A DNA stretch of 64,000 bases, taken from NCBI GenBank assembly GCA_949126835.1, contig OX421497.1, positions 16,699,823 through 16,763,822 on the forward strand, written 5' to 3'. Source of the DNA: Anisus vortex. Its lineage: Eukaryota > Mollusca > Gastropoda > Planorbidae. The position numbers were made by a program, and so were the translations under genes. The notes under the pieces were generated by a model. The model did not search any database and was not told the origin of the DNA. It was given only the letters and a program-made list of their open reading frames with translations. Shown piece after piece: positions 22,676-33,768 of the stretch (positions within the stretch are counted from its first letter, which is position 1; each line of letters begins with the position of its first letter).

Positions 22676-25600
22676 ACGCTTTTGATCTGTTTTACCGAGA
22701 TGTCGTATAATGCGTTTGATTTCTTTCTAAAAGGTAACCCCAAATATTTTTTTAGATTATTTATGCAGAAAATCGTTAAAACGTTTTATATCTCATACAA
22801 AATTAACGTGTTTGTGATTATCCTCCTTTTTTTTTTTTGCATTTATATCAAATACAATATTTTATTACTAAACTTTCACAATAATTTATGGTAATTATCA
22901 TTTGTTAGTCAAGGCGAGGCTCTAATACTTGACTTGCTAATATGAATTATGTTTAGTCTATATCTCAGTTTAACTGAGGTCCTTTAATGTTTTTCAGAAC
23001 TACAACGCTGGAGAGAGTTTAAGATTATCATCTGGCGAAAAAGATGCGTAGTACGGTAATCAAACAAATTACAAACTATATAGTTAATGTAATGTTTAAG
23101 ATTATACTGTTAAATTCTTTAGTCTTATAATATTTATATAATTTTCAAATACTTTTTACAATTTGATCAAATCAAAGTTTTACATTTTCAGACATTATTT
23201 TTTTTTATAAAAGAAAAAAAAAGAAACATATTAGAAATATTAGCGCTAACAAAACGGTTTAATTATATCCCTTTATAATGAAACCATGTCCACAATTGAT
23301 TCAATAGTGATGACAAACAAGTTATGTTTTGTAAAATAACAAACATTACTAATTATTATTTCTTTATATAAATCCAACATTATGGTATTCATTACAAAAT
23401 TTCAGTATTAGAGAATTAAAATAATGTACGTTAAACAGTTGTAAATTAAGTGTTTGTCCATTTAAGGAGTTTATCGTTTAAACATTAATAATTACAGAAA
23501 TTACATAACATAGAGCTATTAAATATGCCTCTTATATTTATGAAATTAATCATACAAATAAATTTGTTTTAGAATTAATTATAATTATGTTTAAATAAAG
23601 AAGATGAGTATAAAAACTCATTTAAATGTAATTAGTCTGTATGAATTAATGAGTGGTCAAGTGTAAGTGACCTTTTTGTGTGCTTAAAACAGCTTTCATG
23701 TGCGATGGACAGTATCACCCAGACATTGGTCTTGTTACTTAAACATGTGTAAAAAAAAAAAAAAAGAACAACCAATAGAGATAATGCATTCATATTTTCA
23801 GACAAGATACTAGGATACAAATTTTATCACAAAAATAAGAAAATGATTGTGATCAAAGAAAACTAAGTTGTATTATAATGGTACTGAGTATCAAGTTACA
23901 AATTTCAATATAAAAATAATGACATCACCTCTGCATTGATTACCGCTATGTTCAATTTCTTAAGTCGATATTTTTTTTTTTTTTTCATTATGTACGAACA
24001 GTATATGTTTGGCCGGTACTAAACGAATGTAGCCTATATATATTTAAAAAAAATTTTTTTTCGAAAATCCAAATCATATCCCTATTTTGGGTACATTTTG
24101 TCAAATTTACGTGTTCATATATTTTTTTAATAAATTCCAAAAATCCATTTAGAACTATGCAGCACTGCCATAGAATATTTAAATCGCTCGAAATGGGTCC
24201 AACATTTGCAACTGGTTCGAAATGTACAAATCTGGGCATTGTACTGAACATACTATCATCTTACATGTTGTGATCCCATACCATGTCGATGTGTACGTTC
24301 TCATTGCATTAAAAAATACATCGGTTGTGAGTTGTGTGTTTTTCTTTACATTAACAGTTGTTGTAATTGAGGTAAATCAACACATTTTTTTCTTATTATA
24401 ATTCTGACTGATCCAGCCAGCAGTATCACTAAAATGGGGAACTAGCATGGCCTAAATGTTTCCGCTGTATACAACTTTCGATTCTAATTTTTCATGGAGA
24501 AAATCATAGCGATTAAATAATACGGAAGTGTACAGTGGAAAAGGGAATCGGGAATTCCGGAAAGAAGTCTTTCGAGTCATCAAATAGCAGAAATATTAAT
24601 GCAAGCGATCCATCTTAATATAGACTAGTCTTTGGTCGATCGAAGAGTTTTGTCTAGATAACATCTTAACTTTAAACTTTGATAACGAAATTATATTTTC
24701 ATTTACCAACAGACATTCTTACAATTTGCCTTTGAAGACTGGACTAATTAATTTAGACCCCCCCCCCCTTTTCCCAAATTCACTGGTAACATACGACTAA
24801 GCTTTTCAACTTAAATCTCGAGTCAATTGTTTAACAGTGTTATCGCATCTATGTTTTTTTTTCTCTCTCCACGTGGATCCAGAGGGAAAAGTTTGGACTT
24901 GTGTATCTCTCCGACTGTTTGGACTTCTGTATCTCTCCGACTGGTGAGTTGTTGAGACGTGGCCAGACCTACACCAGTAATTCTTGTATCGTCTTCAGCT
25001 GCTGGGAGTCTAATTAAAGATGTTCTTTGAAGAATTGTCCCGGTCCCCCCAGCAAGATAAGACTTCAACGGAGAGCTGAAGTAGGGAGGGGCCCCGGGAG
25101 TGTTATTAGCTCAACAGTAGCCAATTTTGTACCATGCTGGGATAAGATGTTTCCACCATATTTGCTAGGGCTACTCGTAGTTCCCCCCCCCCTTCTAAGT
25201 CCCAACTCTCCTAGTGCCAGAATCAAAGAGGCCGATTTCTGATAAGAGAGACCACATTCTTGGCCTTCGTGAGTTAAGGGCGGGAAAAAAAGGGGGGGGG
25301 AGATGTCCGAATTCGGACCTCTGAAGTATTGAAGTGCTATCTGACAAGAGCAGATTTGTTTACTGCCTTCATTAACAACTGATTTGTCTGACCATGGTCC
25401 ATCTGAATATAACGAGTCACTTGATGCCCCAATAGTCTGGAATAGTGTAGCAAAGTTGGAAGCACTATTACCACTGCCCTAATAAATTGTCTGTAATCTC
25501 CAGTGACCAGTGGTCAGTCAGCGGCTGAAAAGAAATAACAAAGAAAGTAGGAAATAAGAAAGAAATGTTGCGATTCATATGTTGTTGTTTTTTTGCTGTG

Positions 25601-26249
25601 GGCTGTTTCGTGTTTTCTAAATATACAAAGAAATTATATTGTAAATGTTTTCTTGATATTATTTGTGTTGCCATGGCAATGGTGGGTTGACATAGGTTGT
25701 ACATAAAACTAAATATTAAATAGCTTTTTCATAATAATTAGAATTATAAAATATGTATACGCCTGGAGAAAAAATGAACTTTGTTGTTGAAGAAGCATCA
25801 ATGACAAGCAAGTAAATATATAAGATGAACAATAGGAATTTAAATATTTAAAAATGATAGTAAATGGATAATTGAAAGAAAACAGTTTTAAATTTAGACT
25901 TGTAAATCTATCAGCATTTATTTCATTGAACACAACAACACAAATTTCATTACGAATTTCGATTTTGTTCTATGTTTACAAATATCCTTATTTTTTTTTT
26001 AAATTTTAAATAATTTTTTTTTAGAACTTACAATACTAAAGACAAATATATATGTCTATATCGAGATAACAAGTCTTGTTAGTTGGAGACGTTCTTTCTA
26101 GATAGAAGATTTTGTCCAAACCTACTGTAGGGAGGCTGTGATTGTCAGTAATTGGATGGCGGCAGGGCGGCAGGGTTAGAAGTTAGAGCTCTAATCGTCT
26201 AGTTGTACATTTTGTTTTAATTGTTTCGTACTAACCACAGTTAGTGGTT
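22676..26249. other. AT-rich intergenic DNA
   Basis: No gene or element recognised in 3.6 kb. Noted: a 24-25-bp direct duplication of TTTGGACTTCTGTATCTCTC around 24892-24942, C runs at about 24759-24768 and 25182-25191, a G run at about 25291-25300, and T/A homopolymers. Confidence 0.55.
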
Positions 26250-26400
26250 TTAACTGTGGCCGAGTGGCAGCGTGTTCGGCTGTCGTCCAGGATGGCTGAG
26301 TTGTGCTGGACACACTATCTCCTAGTATGACGTAGCCACAGAAATTGGTGAGCGTTGAACAACTAGCTCTAAGGATCAATTTGGTCCGACGGGATACAAA
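26250..26400 (+). mobile_element. SINE family 1 with internal deletion
   Basis: The head has box A TGGCCGAGTGGC (26257-26268) and anticodon-side GCGTGTTCGGCTGTCG. It jumps straight to TTGTGCTGGACACACTATC and the 3' end GGATCAATTTGGTCCGACGG. Box B and the central body are missing, leaving about 150 of 250 bp. Confidence 0.8.
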
Positions 26401-26404
26401 ACAT

Positions 26405-26553
26405 GTTTGTTATATAAGATACAAGCTACATTGCCCGGCGTTGTTATATAAGATACAAGCTACATTGCCCGGCGTTGTTATATAAGATACAAGCTACATT
26501 GCCCGGCGTTGTTATATAAGATACAAGCTACATTGCCCGGCGTTGCCCGGGTG
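26405..26553. repeat. 34-bp tandem repeat, 4 units
   Basis: The unit contains TATATAAGATACAAGCTACA followed by TTGCCCGGCGTTGT. The last copy ends in CGTTGCCCGGGTGAAA. It lies between the 3' ends of two convergent SINEs and appears to be the multiplied tail of the minus-strand one. Confidence 0.93.
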
Positions 26554-26722
26554 AAAAAAAAACGAACAAAAATCTGAATTGCCAGTAGATTTACAATGTC
26601 TTTTGTTTTTAAAAGTTTGAAAAAAAATGTTGTAGAAAAAAAAAGTGTAGTCTAACTGGAGAATCGAATCCGGGTCGCCCGCATAACAGTCCGCTACGTT
26701 AACCACTGAGCTAGCGAAGACA
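26554..26722 (-). mobile_element. Second tRNA-derived SINE family (family 2)
   Basis: On the minus strand the head has box A CTAGCTCAGTGGTTAACG (plus-strand 26697-26714) and box B GGATTCGATTC (plus-strand about 26662-26672). Between them is GGACTGTTATGCGGGCGACC, as in many invertebrate tRNA-derived SINEs. The D-arm cannot pair as in a true tRNA, so it is not a functional tRNA gene. An AT-rich body follows, then the CCCGGGCAACGCCGGGC tail that is repeated at 26405. Confidence 0.65.
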
Positions 26723-26840
26723 CATGTTCGACGTGAAAAATTATTAGACAGTATATAGGCCTAGGCAAACTCACGTGTTTTCAAATTGACCAATGGGGAT
26801 CCGTGGGGACACAAACACGATCTTTTTATATATATTGATA
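26723..26840. other. Short intergenic spacer
   Basis: Nothing recognised. Confidence 0.5.
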
Positions 26841-27010
26841 TGAAAGAACAAATGTAAATCTGTAGGCCTACTCTTTCTTCTCAAATGGGTTGCCTGAACA
26901 GACCAGGAATAAGACCAATAAAGTAACATCATTCAAAACACAAATCAAAATGCAAGACTACACTCAGACCACGGGAATAATCTCTTATAGATGGAGCGTC
27001 TGTAAAATAC
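26841..27010 (+). mobile_element. LINE 3' fragment (copy 3), internally deleted
   Basis: Shares AAAGAACAAATG, ACTCTTTCTTCTC, GGGTTGCCTGAACAGACCAG and the 3' segment GATGGAGCGTCTGTAA with the copies at 755 and 52335. About 20 bp covering the GIRAW codons is lost. It is not coding. Confidence 0.7.
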
Positions 27011-27120
27011 GATCTATATTGCAGTTTTAATAGATTGCTTACCACCTGCAATACTATCACAGGCTTGTTGTGTACAATAATAGTGGAGTTGCAAATAATG
27101 GGATTGCAATAACGGGACAC
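27011..27120. other. Short intergenic spacer
   Basis: Nothing recognised. Confidence 0.4.
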
Positions 27121-27495
27121 GGGATAGCATATATAAATATATAAATATGGTATACATCAGGTATTGGTTAGGGATAGCATACATAAATAAATAAATATGG
27201 TATACATCAGGTATTGGTTAGGGATAGCATACATAAATATATAAATATGGCATACATCAGGTATTGGTTAGGGATAGCATACATAAATATATAAATATGG
27301 CATACATCAGGTATTGGTTAGGGATAGCATACATAAATATATAAATATGGCATACATCAGGTATTGGTTAGGGATAGCATACATAAATATATAAATATGG
27401 TATACATCAGGTATTGGTTAGGGATAGCATACATAAATATATAAATATGGTATACATCAGGTATTGGTTAGGGATAGCATACATAAATATGGTAT
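27121..27495. repeat. 50-bp tandem repeat, about 7.4 units
   Basis: GGGATAGCATACATAAATAT recurs every 50 bp (27121, 27171, 27221 and so on), followed by TATGGTATACATCAGG and TATTGGTTA. The third to fifth units share TATGGCATAC, suggesting a local copy event. The last unit is rearranged, and one degenerate copy of the junction recurs at 27540-27570. Confidence 0.96.
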
Positions 27496-27584
27496 CCCAT
27501 AAGTAAATAACTGAATCTGGTATGTAGAATTAAATATTGAACTGCGTCAGGTATTGGTTAGGGATAGCGTACATGTGTATGGGG

Positions 27585-27756
27585 GTTACGGTAAGGGATG
27601 CGAGGTAAGGGATGCGAAGTGAGGGATGCGAAGTAAGGGATGCGAAGTAAGGGATGCGAAGTGAGGGATGCGAAGTAAGGGATGCGAAGTAAGGGATGCG
27701 AAGTAAGGGATGCGAAGTAAGGGATGCGAAGTAAGGGATGCGAAGTAAGGGATGCT
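27585..27756. repeat. 14-bp tandem repeat, about 12 units
   Basis: Copies of TAAGGGATGCGAAG with TAAG/TGAG and GAAG/GAGG variants. Confidence 0.95.
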
Positions 27757-28703
27757 GAATAAGTGCTCACAAAATTAGGCTTATACATATGGATATCACT
27801 AAAAAGCAAGTACATTGAATGTGTTTGTGTGTGGGGGGAAGGGGGGCATGAAAAATCTGTGATAAAACTGGGTACAGACAGGATATAGGATTAATTAGAA
27901 TGTGTTATATGAGTATGAGCAATGTAGATTTGTTAAAAGAATGATGAAATTGATAAATCTAGTACACGTTTTGAGAAGCTTCATTCAGAAATCGTAAAAT
28001 TCTCTGGTCACGTCTTTGTGAATAGCTTAACAAAACTTGCTGGTGTTACAATGGAGTGTGTACGCCATTGTTCACTGCTTTGAATCTACTTTTCTTTCTT
28101 GAATTGAATGTGAGTGGATCAGTTCCTTGTGGTCAGATGCCTGGCAAAGATCTGCTTCCTGTCAACACGCTCGTAGAACTTGACCACTGATCACCAGGGA
28201 ATGCTGAAATAATTTGGACCTTCCTGCTGGGCTGGAACAATGAACAAAGTCAAGGGGTGGTGTTAAAACAAGGAGGTCCGGCACCCCAATAGGGAGATTA
28301 CACGCAACGTAATCACAGTGGCGCATGTGACGTGAGGGGTACTTTTCATTGTAACTGTATGTTAAGCGAGGAAGGGGGGCGAGAAGGGGGGGGGGTCCCT
28401 GCCTGTAAAGGTAAAATTAATGTGCCAATTATCTTGACACCTCCTGATTTAAAACGAGCTCTTCCAGTGACTGAAACACGAAACATCAATTTCTCGTTTT
28501 TGTGTAGGTTATAAAAACGTGAGACTCCAAGATTCAGTTATACTTTATTCTATACGATGTGTAGTTCTTTATAATAAAAACATTGTATTTACTGGAATTA
28601 ACGAATTAATTGCATAACTCTTATAATCAGATAAAATCTATAAGCTTATGATCAACGAAACAATAACAAAGAGTCTACCAAATACATTAATGTTTGGAAA
28701 TAC
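27757..28703. other. Intergenic, with a higher-complexity block
   Basis: No gene recognised. 28040-28260 is less AT-rich and non-repetitive and contains AACAATGAACAAAG (Sox-like motifs). A G run lies at about 28387-28395. Confidence 0.45.
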
Positions 28704-28769
28704 TCCACAGAAACTGATGAACGATGCTACAAGACCCCTATGATCAGTTTGGTCCGAAGGGTATTTAAC
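28704..28769 (+). mobile_element. SINE family 1, 3' end only
   Basis: AGAAACTGATGAACGATGCT is followed by CCCTATGATCAGTTTGGTCC and GAAGGGTATTTAACT, the SINE 3' terminus. Confidence 0.75.
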
Positions 28770-29270
28770 TTTTTTTTTATACTACTAAATAAGTTAATGT
28801 TCGGGAATGTTCGGAAATACTCATAACTTTGTTCCTTTTTTAAAGACAAGCATTTCATGTTCTATTAAGTACAACACTTAAATTGTTTTAGAAACTCCAA
28901 ACAGTTCATTCTTATTCATCGTGCATGTCATTTAAAACAACATCATGTGGTCTTCCCAGTCTCTATTCAATCTCTTCATTGTATCTAGAGATCTACATGC
29001 CCAAGAAGCAGGACCCCATAAAGCCCCCCCCCCCCCCAATCCTATCACTAAAAGAACAATGTACCAATATTCAAGTTAAGATCAGGACATATAGTATTCA
29101 ATTCACATTTTAAAAGAATAAACAAAACATACTGACAAAATCGCAGACTTTGCCCACTCCCAAATAAAACAATAGACCACAGCCTAATGGAATGCTCAAA
29201 GGTAATCAATCTCAGGCATACTTTGTTGCCCCATCAAGCTACTATTACATTCTATAACACCAAAGAACGT
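28770..29270. other. Intergenic
   Basis: AT-rich, with a C run at about 29025-29036. Nothing else recognised. Confidence 0.5.
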
Positions 29271-29475
29271 CTATAACATCATAGGGATGTATAAGATCAC
29301 AGGGCGTCTATATCATAATAAGGCATATATAGTATCATAGGGCATCTATAGCATCATAGGGCATCTGTAGTATCAAAAGTCATCTATGACATCATAGGGC
29401 ATCTATAGCATCATAGGGCATCTGTAGTATCATAGGGCATCTGTAGCATCATAGGGCATCTGTAGTATCATGACA
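29271..29475. repeat. About 20-bp tandem repeat, about 10 units
   Basis: Degenerate copies of CATCATAGGGCATCTATAG and its CTGTAG variant. The left units are more diverged. Confidence 0.9.
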
Positions 29476-29955
29476 GCAATACCATCAGAGGACCTAAAAA
29501 GAGACACAGATATGTGTTTGCCTACCATTGACTGAAAAAGAACCAACAGATCTACTGCCTGGAAGAAAAATGTTCAATACACAGGAAGTTATATAATGGG
29601 AAACATTTGATCTCTCTCGACAATTCATTGTTATTGAATGCAACACCTAACTGTGATTGGAATATAAAAAAATATCAACAAAAGGCACTGATGTTAGTGC
29701 TAGTAGACGCGAAAATCTCATTCTCAATTAACACAACAATAACTGTACATTTCTAATGGTGTTATGCACAACAAAGAAAGAATAAAAATAAACATTCAAT
29801 TTTTATATCGTATTTTCTCTCAGCCTCGCCCTTATCTTATATTACAGGCAGGAAAGAGTGTTGCTCCCTACCCCGTTTCCCCTACCCCAAGTTCACTTTT
29901 CTACGGCCCGGCTTCTTATTCTATATTACAAGTAATTTATACAATTTCGTATGTC
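29476..29955. other. Intergenic, nothing recognised
   Basis: AT-rich. An open frame starting at 29764 simply runs into the tandem array. Confidence 0.5.
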
Positions 29956-31062
29956 TGTGTTTGTGTGTATTTATGTGTTTGTGTGTATTTATGTGTTTGT
30001 GTGTATATTTGTGTTTGTGTGTATTTATGTGTTTGTGTGTATTTATGTGTTTGTGTGTCTTTATGTGTTTGTGTGTATTTATGTGTTTGTGTGTATTTAT
30101 GTGTTTGTGTGTATTTATGTGTTTGTGTGTATTTATGTATTTGTGTGTATTTATGTGTTTGTGTGTATTTATGTGTTTGTGTGTATTTATGTGTTTGTGT
30201 GTATTTATGTGCTTGTGTGTATATCCGTGTTTGTGTGTAATTAATGTGTTTGTGTGTATTTATGTGTTTGTGTGTATTTATGTGTTTGTGTGTATTTATG
30301 TGTTTGTGTGTAGATTTGTGTCTGTGTGTATTTATGTGTTTGTGTGTATTTATGTGTTTGTGTGTATTTATGTGCTTGTGTGTATATCCGTGTTTGTGTG
30401 TATTTATGTGTTTGTGTGTATTTATGTGTTTGTGTGTATTTATGTGTTTGTGTGTATTTATGTGTTTGTGTGTATATTTGTGTCTGTGTGTATTTATGTG
30501 TTTGTGTGTATTTATGTGTTTGTGTGTATTTATGTGTATGTGTGTATTTATGTGTTTGTGTGTATTTATGTATTTGTGTGTATTTATGTGTTTGTGTGTA
30601 TTTATGTGTTTGTGTGTATTTATGTATTTGTGTGTATTTATGTGTTTGTGTGTATTTATGTGTTTGTGTGTATTTATGTGTTTGTGTGTATTTATGTGTT
30701 TGTGTGCATTTATGTTTTTTGTGTATTTATGTGTTTGTGTGTATTTATGTGTTTGTGTGTATTTATGTATTTGTGTGTATTTATGTGTTTGTGTGTATTT
30801 ATGTGTTTGTGTGTATTTATGTGTTTGTGTGTATTTATGTATTTGTGTGTATTTATGTGTTTGTGTGTATTTATGTGTTTGTGTGTATTTATGTGTTTGT
30901 GTGTATTTATGTGTTTGTGTGTATTTATGTGTTTGTGTGTATTTATGTGTTTGTGTGTATTTATGTGTTTGTGTGTATTTATGTGTTTGTGTGTATTTAT
31001 GTGTTTGTGTGTATTTATGTGTTTGTGTGTATTTATGTGTTTGTGTGTATTTATGTGCTTTT
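29956..31062. repeat. 18-bp minisatellite, about 61 units
   Basis: Units of TGTGTTTGTGTGTATTTA. A few variants (TGTATTTG, TGCTTG, ATATCCG, ATATTTGTGTC) recur in the same order around 30210-30310 and 30375-30480, showing block duplication. No plus-strand frame of the unit has a stop, giving frames of up to 374 codons (VFVCIY, CLCVFM, VCVYLC). These are not genes. Confidence 0.97.
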
Positions 31063-31267
31063 GTTTGTTCTTTTGTTTGTTATAATCAGAAAAAAAAAAA
31101 AAAAAAGGCTATACTTTGTGGCGAAAAGGGGGAGGGCTAAGATGAGGAGAGGGGAGTGTAGGTGTGGTTGGATTTGTATGACTGGAAATGTGAGTTTTGG
31201 GTCGGTTGGTCATTTACTCAAAATTAAACAAACAAACATAATATAACCCTGATACATATACATAATG
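31063..31267. other. Spacer with A17-type homopolymer
   Basis: An A run at about 31089-31106 follows the array. No gene. Confidence 0.5.
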
Positions 31268-31370
31268 GAGAACGGTCGCCGAGCGGCAGCACGTTCGACA
31301 GGCGATCAGAAGGTTCTGGGTTCGAATCCTGGTGGAGGCTAGGATTTTTTCCCGGGACTTGAAGGGTGTT

Positions 31371-31383
31371 ACTGAGTCTACCC
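31371..31383. repeat. 13-bp target-site duplication, left copy
   Basis: ACTGAGTCTACCC, repeated exactly at 31631-31643 on the other side of the inner SINE. This is the length expected from LINE-machinery target-primed insertion. Confidence 0.92.
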
Positions 31384-31630
31384 TAGGGGCACGGTAGCCG
31401 AGCGGCAGCGCGTTCGACTGGCGATCCGAGGGTCCTGGGTTCAAATCCTGGTGAAGCCGGGATTTTTTTCCCAGGACTTGAGGGTGTCCCTGAGTCTACC
31501 CAGCTCTGTAAAGTAAAGGCGGCTGGGCATTGTGCTGGCCACACATCCCCTTGTATGCCGTGGCCACAGAAACTGGTGAACGCTGCTTCACCAGCCCTAT
31601 GATCACTTTGGTCCGAAGGGTACTTTACTT
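31384..31630 (+). mobile_element. Inner SINE family 1, best full-length copy
   Basis: tRNA-derived head with box A GGTAGCCGAGCGGC and box B GGTTCAAATCC, then the body CTGAGTCTACCCAGCTCTG, GTAAAGTAAAGGCGGCTGGG, CTGGCCACACATCCCC and 3' end GGTCCGAAGGGTACTTTACT. It is about 247 bp and bounded by the 13-bp TSD. Pol III transcription from internal boxes is expected for the family. It lacks a short stretch after CAGCTCTG (GATGGGTACCTGACATTAG in other copies). Confidence 0.93.
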
Positions 31631-31643
31631 ACTGAGTCTACCC
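31631..31643. repeat. 13-bp target-site duplication, right copy
   Basis: Exact repeat of 31371-31383. Confidence 0.92.
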
Positions 31644-31784
31644 AGCTCTGATAGATACCTGACATTAGTTGGGGTAAAGTAAAAGCGTCTGGGCATTGTG
31701 CTGGCCACACATCCCCTAGTATGCCGTGGACACATAAACTGGTGAACGCTTCTTCACCAACCCTGTCCAAAGGGTACTTTATTT

Positions 31785-32920
31785 TACATTGTATATATAA
31801 ATAATATATAATAAATTTAACTTTAGTTACTGTCTACACTACAGTCTATCGAGTTAAAGACCTTGACATATTAAATCCTACATAAGAATACAGAAGTTGT
31901 GGTCATCTGAAAACCATCAATGAAGAGAATACCAAACAAATTGGCTCTAATAGTAAGTGTTTGGGAGGGGTTGGTGGAGTGTGGGGTGGGGAGAGTTTAG
32001 AACTGGGTGCGGGGGGGGGGTGAGGTAAAGTCAAAGGTACTGAACAAGTGTTAGTGTTTGTATTTCCTTCTCGTCAACAACTTTCTATTTTACCGAGTGT
32101 TGGCTTAACAAGGCACTTCTCCCCTTCCAACCAGCTCTTTGGCATGTTTGCAATTAGTGGACGTAACGAGTACTTGGAGGGCGCCACCTTATCCCTCTTA
32201 CATGGCGTGCAGCGGGGCGCTGCCCTCATGGGGGCGGACTCATCATTGCGACGTTGTAACAAGTAAAGAAGGGTGGGGGGGGTGGGGAGAAAGAAAAACG
32301 AAACTATTTTTTTGTGCCAGTGTTTCTATATATGATCCGCCCCTGTAATGATATTTGATATACTTTGTCTCTGCCATGGAATTGGGGGAGGGGGGGAGTC
32401 ACGCTGTCACAGACCTCTTGCCTGACGGCCATTAGCCCAGATGGTGTGTAGACCAGGGGTTCGAAACCTTTATGCCGTCATGGGATGTGGGAAGTTGGTG
32501 ATGAATTAGAGGAATTAGCCCAATAGGTGGGCTCACCCTAGGTGACGTAAATACCATCACGTGACCACATACCGGCGAGGGATGTGATTGGATAGAATTG
32601 TAAGCGGAAATAAAAACAATTTAACGACAGGGAGCTCGGGGGATTGACTAAAAGGAAAGGATGGGGCGCAGGGTAAAGGTAAGCCCGAAGGGGCGTTATG
32701 TCATGGGCCTTTCACACGCTCCTCTTTTCTTTTCAATAAAAACAAAATGGAATGAAAAAGGAAAAAAGTTTTGAGTTTTTGACAACTTTGCCAAAAGTAA
32801 CAATACAATTTTTATACAATTTATAGATATTTTAGAGAATATAGAATAGAGAATATAATAATATATAGAATTTGTACAGAATTCATATATATATTATATG
32901 TTTAAACTTCTGGTATTTTT
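31785..32920. other. Intergenic, with a hAT-like end
   Basis: No gene recognised. CAGGGGTTCGAAACCTTTAT at 32454 resembles the left end of the MITEs at 40545 and 60599, but no partner end or TSD was found. G runs lie at about 32011-32020, 32275-32282 and 32386-32397. Confidence 0.5.
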
Positions 32921-33105
32921 ATATGAAAGTCTGGGGTTCAAATCGATGCTGAATATTGCAAGATCCCTTAGTCTACACATCTAGTTTTAGTGGAACAACT
33001 GTCGGACGGCCCTTGAGCTAGCTACACAATCCGCTTGCATACCGTGGTCATTGTAACTGATGAACGATGCTTCATCGACATGTTTTAAAATAGATACTTT
33101 ACTTT
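32921..33105 (+). mobile_element. SINE family 1, diverged
   Basis: Box-B-like GGGGTTCAAATCGATG (about 32934), CTTAGTCTACACATCTAG, CTACACAATCCGCTTGCATA, CGATGCTTCATCG and 3' end AGATACTTTACTTT are in SINE order. It is heavily mutated and partly deleted. Confidence 0.65.
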
Positions 33106-33708
33106 CAATTGTCTTCCAGTGTGATCTTAGAAGCCTTTGTAAGGCCACACAATCAACTTTCCACCCAGACTGATGAAAAGCGTTCAAATTTTATTCTTCG
33201 GATGTCCAGGCTGTTACATGATGTATCTTCAAACTTTACATTTCATCTACACCGGTTCTTTAACTGTCAATTTCAATAGAATTTGGTAATGGGTCCCCCT
33301 TTTCTTTGTTCATTCTGGATTGTCTCTAGAAATACTCTCCAGTGGAGCCAGTCCCACCTTTGTATTTTTTAATTTGCGATAATAATATTTTTTTTTTAAA
33401 TAGAATTTTGAAGTAGTTTAGTTGTTTGTAAACATGTTGGTTGATTTACATTGGACATCAATTTCTTCCTGTCTTGATCTATCTCATTCACTGGTCTTGT
33501 ATTCTTGTGTGGAATGTAGACACAGAGAAATATACAAATAACGATAAGTCAAACTATTGTATGTGGACAATCAGTTGTTTGTTTTTTTTTGTTCAGACGT
33601 TCATCTGAACGTTAAGATAGGAGCATGAACGGAGGGGGGGGGGAGTCGGGGCGTCGACTGGGGTAGCGGCCTGATTGCTCCTGAAGTATTTCATATACAC
33701 CTTTCTTA
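33106..33708. other. Intergenic
   Basis: AT-rich; G run at about 33634-33642. Nothing recognised. Confidence 0.5.
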
Positions 33709-33768
33709 AAAAAGTAAAGTACCAAACTGATCATAGGACGCAGCGTTAACCAGTTTCTGTGGCCACAA
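33709..33768 (-). mobile_element. SINE family 1, 3' end only
   Basis: The plus strand AAAGTAAAGTACCAAACTGA, TCATAGGACGCAGCGTTAAC and CAGTTTCTGTGGCCAC is the reverse complement of the SINE 3' terminus. Confidence 0.75.

Larger units (their letters stand above)
31268..31784 (+). mobile_element. Outer SINE family 1 copy, split by a second SINE
   Basis: The 5' half (31268-31383) has box A GTCGCCGAGCGGC and box B GGTTCGAATCC. The 3' half (31631-31784) resumes at ACTGAGTCTACCCAGC and runs through GGCTGGGC-like, CTGGCCACACATCCCC and AAGGGTACTTTA. The two halves join as one SINE once the insert and one copy of the duplicated 13-mer are discounted. Confidence 0.9.

Noticed and set aside
26654..26722. 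Functional tRNA gene on the minus strand
   Set aside because: Box A and B are good, but the D-arm does not pair properly and an AT-rich SINE-like body follows.
27121..27495. CRISPR-like 50-bp periodicity
   Set aside because: The whole 50 bp repeats, so there are no variable spacers.
27558..27815. An 85-codon minus-strand frame (SHPLLRIPYFASLT)
   Set aside because: Translation of the 14-bp array.
29764..31246. Cysteine- and valine-rich frames up to 374 codons
   Set aside because: Translation of the 18-bp TG/ATT-rich array in three frames; there is no unique domain.
31384..31460. Functional tRNA gene
   Set aside because: Box A and box B are present, but the segment is the head of an about 250-bp SINE with TSDs and cannot be folded as a full cloverleaf from what I see.
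32454..32530. A complete MITE beginning CAGGGGTTCGAAACC
   Set aside because: No opposite terminus or TSD found nearby; kept only as a note in the intergenic entry.
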